The position numbers and the translations under genes are program-made. A stretch of 64,000 nucleotides of DNA from Anagrus nilaparvatae (Eukaryota; Arthropoda; Insecta; Hymenoptera; Mymaridae): positions 2,482,501 through 2,546,500 of the forward strand of contig JAKSXM010000007.1 in NCBI GenBank assembly GCA_022575985.1, read 5' to 3'. This document shows, piece by piece, positions 59,550-64,000 of the stretch. How positions within the stretch are numbered: position 1 is the first letter of the stretch; each line of letters starts with the position of its first letter. The notes under the pieces are model-generated. The model saw nothing but the letters and a program-made list of their open reading frames with translations. It did no database searches and was not told the DNA's origin.

Positions 59550-62182
59550 CTTCTTACATAGTTTATCAACCCTTAGTATCGCAGAATTAGTTCATTTTGT
59601 ATTAAATACAACTTGTTTTTGTCAAATTTGTTCATCCTAGCACATTCTTAAAAATGATAGTTAAAAAGACAGCGACCTGTATAGTAATCTGTTCACATTT
59701 GGTGATTGAAAAGGTTTTATGAGTTCTTTTGGTTTGAAATGTTCTATTTCAATGCTTTCCTCCCTGCTTTATTAGTTTAAAATTTTTTTTACCTTACCTA
59801 ATTATAAATTGGAAGTAGATAGTAATCTCGTGAGCTTGCGAAGTTTTCTGAAGATTTACTATCGAAAAATATGGCGCTTATGAACTAAAATTTTTAGATT
59901 TTAATTTTATTAAAACTAATTTTTGCCAAACAAAAATTAAAAAAAATAATTAAGTTTTGATAAATGAATAACTAATTTAAATGATAATTTAAAAAAAAAA
60001 ATAAAATAAAAACTATATATTTATAAATGTACGAATAAATTTCACATAAATATAGAAAATATCAAGTTTAATTGTTTGGAAATTGCGATATAATTTTGTA
60101 TCGCTTTTCACTTAAGAAGGTACATTAATTTTTCAATATAATATCACATCATTAAGTTATTGATTTTTTGGCATTTAATTATATCGAGAGTAATATAATA
60201 AAAAATAAATTAACGGAATACAATAAAGAAAAAATAATTTGTTCTTTGGAGGGTAAAATATAAATTAAAAAGAAAACTGTTAAATATTTGCAGAAAATTA
60301 AAATCAATTTTTTAAAGTTTATTTTATATTGTTTTATTTAAATTTCGATAAAGTCATTAGAAGAAATTTATGCTTGGAATTCAATAAAATTAACCCTGTA
60401 CCATCATCGTAGGTCAATATTGTCCGCGGTGAATTTTGAGAAATGCTGTATCTCAAGTAGAGAAACAAGGTGCAGCTAGGGACCACAACTAAAAAAAAAT
60501 TTAATTCTTAATAGAAACTTATACCATCGGGCATTTAGATTTGACTTGAAGTCCTAGAAATTGATCCTTAGACTAAGATTATTTTCGATATGTATAGGGA
60601 TAGGATATTTTCCAATGTATAGGGAAAAACTTTTTTTTAAGGGAGCCTAATATGAAAATTTAGGTCAAAACCTAAAATATTCCTCTTTAATATTTATTTG
60701 GACCCAAGATATAAATTTTTGAAGTTCTAAAATGTATTCTAAGTTTTTGTTCAAATACCCTGAGACAAATCCTTTGGGTTTTATGAACGAAAGATACGTT
60801 CAAATGGGTTTAAATTACCCATAGTAAAATCCGTTCAAATAAAGTATTTATAGAAAGTTAACTAAAATTTAGAATTTTAATTCAAAAATAAGTAAAAATT
60901 TTTATTATGCAAGTCATATTTACATTGAATTATCCTTGAATTATTGTTTAAGAATTTTTTCAGTTAAATTTTTTTTTTTTATTTTACAACAGACTCCACA
61001 ATTGTCATCAAATATATTATTTAAACTTATATATGACTTCCTTTCAATAAGCATATTTATAAATAGCTTAATATTTTCCTTAGAATTTAAAATAAGTAAC
61101 AAGAAAAAACAATTCAATTATTTACCCATTGTCTATATATTTTTTCAATTTTTTAATTATTTTGTGTACTTACAAGACATTTTCCAAAAAAAATTATATC
61201 ATAAAACAGTATTTTTTTTTTAAAGATAAGAAAAAAATTATCGACACGCGATCGTACTTTGACCGAAAGATTATTTGTTACAACATGCACTAATAAGTAA
61301 CAAGAGGTTACAATAATATTTTATTTTTATCCTTGCATTTTCACTTTTTTATTTTATTTTTTAACATCAAATAAAATAAATATAATTTTGACAATTTTAA
61401 TATTATATATCGAAAATTCGTGTATATCAGGATCATAGTAACAATTTAACTGGAAATACTTCCGGGTCACTTGACTTTTGTCAAACGGATGTGTTGATGA
61501 TGTCTCTTTACTGAAAAGAAAGATATCAATTTAATGATTTCCGATTCTTTTTTTTTATTTTTATTTTAAATTTATTTATTTATTTATTTTTATGTGTAAT
61601 TGAGTATGGGGAAATTGTAAATAAATTTTTTAGCAGATATATTTTCAAAATAAATATTATTACAATATTTTTGAAACTCTTCGTAATCAAAAAGCTCAAA
61701 TGTAGTTGCTTGCCTAGGAAGACTTGTGTCAAAAAATTTTTATTATACTTCATAACAATTATTTATTTTCTTCTCTCAAGCGATCTTTGTTTTTGATTGC
61801 AATAAAAAACCTTGTGTTGAGCCAATGAGAAAGAACATAGGAATTTTACTTTCAATGCTGTCTTCGCTCAATACAACTGTAATGAAAGTCAAATCTTATC
61901 TTTTCCCCTTGTATAATAAATCGATATTAAAATCTTTGATAACACAAATTCATAGAGACAAAATTTTACTGGCTTGTGTTTACTCGATCAACAGATTTAG
62001 AACATATTGGCTCATTGCAGTTCTTATTTATTTATTTTTTTTTACTCCGTATCACTTTTCCATTTTTTTTTTTTTTTTTTGGTAAAGAATATTATCTGCA
62101 GAGATTCCACTAACAATAAGTTAGAACTGCTAAATTGTAAGTTCGTCGTACCAATAGATTGGTCTTTTTTTTTGAAGATCTA
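59550..62182. other. AT-rich region with one exon-like patch
   Basis: No gene could be assigned. Plus-strand frames at 60936-61223 and 61825-62276 are Phe/Ile/Lys-rich chance frames through T-tracts. One minus-strand patch near 61.4-61.5 kb looks more coding-like and is listed separately. Confidence 0.4.
61332..61505 (-). other. Possible terminal exon
   Basis: On the minus strand an acceptor (TTCTTTTCAG) precedes an open stretch reading KETSSTHPFDKSQVTRKYFQ and continuing with LNCYYDPDIHEF before a stop. The first half has balanced codon content unlike the surrounding DNA. The protein is not recognised. Confidence 0.25.
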
Positions 62183-62600
62183 CACTGTAAAAAGTAACTT
62201 TCTTAGATTTACAAAAAAAATAGAATTTTTTCGAAAAATTAGTGAATTTTCAAAAATCTTTGTAAATATTCGATAAAAATCGTAAATTAACTAAATTTAG
62301 TATATTATCGAAAAATTAGAGAATTCTCGATTTTTTTTTATGATTTTACGAAAAAAGTTGTAAATTCACAACTATTTTGTGGAAATTTACAACTATTTTT
62401 TGAAAATTTTCGAAAAAAAATGGTAAATTATCAATTTTTCTTGCGAATTCGCAAAAAAAATTCGAGAATACTCGAATTTTTTGTTAATATACTAAATTTA
62501 CGATTTTTATCGAAGAATTACAAATTTTTTCGAAAATTTACTAATTTTTCGAAAATGTTCTGATTTTTTTGTTAATATAAGGAAGTTACTTTTTACAGTG
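62183..62600. mobile_element. MITE with CACTGTAAAAAG ends and TA flanks (Tc1/mariner-type)
   Basis: Inverted termini CACTGTAAAAAGTAACTT are flanked by TA at 62181-62182 and 62601-62602. The interior is an imperfect palindrome of short TCGAAAAATTAG / TAAATTTACGA-type words. No coding capacity. Confidence 0.8.
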
Positions 62601-63689
62601 TATTTAGAAAATTAATTGTAATACGGTAATTGATATTTATAAAATTTACTAAAATATATAACACAGGACTATATCAGACAAGCAATATAATAATTACTGT
62701 AGACTACTTCGTCTTTACATGGTATTTGAGTATATAATAAGTGAATATTTTTGCTTAAGATTAAACTATAAAATTAAAGCAAAAAGTACGATTTTTTTGA
62801 GATAAATTTGGAGATCAAGTTGCAGAAAATGTGTCTTATTTGATAAATTTTAACTACAGTATAATAAATAAAAATAAATAATATAATATATAAAAAAAAT
62901 AGAAGATATTCATGGCTTATATAATAGTGAAAAAACTTTTCTATTGTGAGAAAAAAACATCTGTTTTGTTATTGATTTATAAAGTATATATAAATTTTTC
63001 TTGCACTCAAAATATTCGTTGTTATACTAAATAACAGACGATAAAATCTTTTTTAATGCATAAACTAATTCGAAAGGGGATCTGATCCAATATAAAAAAA
63101 TGACGATTCAGAACGATTCACACAATAAAATCTCTAACAGTATTTAGTTTTTAAAGCACTGCTTTTACTCGTGTGCGTATTCAATAAATTTAAGAGCGTA
63201 GTCTAAATTTGTACTCCATTTTTTCTGTACTTTTCTTTCAGCTGGTTAAAATTATTGAGTATTAGGGGTAAAAATTGTGTACTTCAAGATTTTCCGCTTA
63301 ATCCACGAGTCTACTGAAACGCTGTTATAAAATGTTTGCTGCAGGAATAAAAAATTGAGACTGTGACTTTTTTCTACAGCTTTTTATTCAATTTTTTATT
63401 TTACACCCAGGATATGATGAGGTCCGAGCCACGTCTTAGTGTAAAAAATGCATGTTAAAAAACTAAAAAAACGACAACCCAAATAAAAAAAGCATATAGA
63501 TAAAGTCCAATGAACATGTCATAATACAAGATTTTAATCTTTCAAGCCACTTATATTGTTTGCTTTTCATTATTTCAAAATAAATCTGTTACTAATTAAA
63601 TATATTCGTACCATTTTTCAGCTTAATAATTTTCATTTTGAGTATAAATTAAAAAATTTTAAAAACTGAAATCAAAAACTTATAACTGG

Positions 63690-63975
63690 TTTGTAACAGT
63701 TTTAACGTATACTCCCTAATTATTATAAGTTCTAAAACCAAAATTACAATAAATTCCGAAATATAAATTATCCCAAGCCCATAAACCTTAAGGATTCTAA
63801 GTTCTTGTTCTTTCAGAGCCTGAACAGGCCCTGAACCCCACTTCAAATTATTATAAGTCCCTAAATCGAAAATATTCTAAGTCCATTTCACCCCCGCTCC
63901 CTTAAAAAACGCAACTTTCATCCCCCCCTTCCAAGTCGGACTTTTTCAAATACCCCATCCAATAAATAAGTTACC
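63690..63975 (-). repeat. Dispersed repeat R1, copy 5
   Basis: On the minus strand: GGTATTTGAAAAAGTCCGAC, a G-run, GGGTGAAATGGACTTAGAATA, GGGACTTATAATAATTTG, then GAACAAGAACTTAGAATCC and more GACTTAGAATA-type units. It is the closest match in the window to the copy inside the 12113 MITE; both carry GGGCCTG(A/T)TCAG and AGAACAAGAACTTAGAAT. Confidence 0.6.
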
Positions 63976-64000
63976 TGTTAAAAAGATCCCATACGTATTA

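Overview
This is a eukaryotic, strongly AT-rich window (roughly three quarters A+T by eye). It has split genes with canonical GT-AG introns, no operons and a very heavy load of fold-back and retro-elements. The recoverable genes are a BTB protein, a lepidopteran/hymenopteran-style secreted aminopeptidase N homologue, a divergent ionotropic receptor and an insect odorant receptor. Together with the base composition they point to an insect, most likely a hymenopteran and perhaps a parasitoid wasp. The species is not readable from the sequence.

Layout. (1) 1-1511, minus: 5' part of a BTB-domain gene that runs off the left edge. (2) 3166-4354: fold-back element. (3) 5306-18562, minus: a complete 14-exon gene whose exons join in frame to 970 codons plus stop. 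It encodes a secreted M1 (aminopeptidase N) homologue in which the zinc ligands and nearly every other catalytic residue are replaced, so it is a pseudoenzyme. Two large MITE/fold-back insertions lie in its sixth intron. (4) 21180-23045, minus: an intact single-exon ionotropic-receptor-like gene, with a partial duplicate of its 3' end just downstream. (5) 23282-29667: a nested mobile island, made of long terminal inverted repeats enclosing about 170-190 bp tandem repeats, a broken LINE, and two more fold-back elements. (6) 33161-46294, plus: a complete 9-exon odorant receptor (389 aa). It has been stretched to 13 kb by a TTAA-flanked fold-back element in intron 2 and a 5 kb palindrome with pogo/Tigger-like ends in intron 5. 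(7) 46.3-64 kb: no certain host gene. This part holds a LINE copy with a twin-priming inversion, a fold-back containing the wreck of a recurrent uncharacterised insect transposon-like protein, a textbook TTAA-flanked MITE, further fold-backs and several short exon-like islands.

The most interesting points are the intact but catalytically dead secreted aminopeptidase, the density of fold-back elements (thirteen in 64 kb), and the survival of an intact odorant receptor around almost 7 kb of palindromic insertions. The genes are not a functional cluster. Two of them (IR and OR) are chemosensory receptors, and the aminopeptidase is a secreted protein whose role must now be binding rather than peptide hydrolysis. 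Exon boundaries were read by eye from splice signals and phase agreement.
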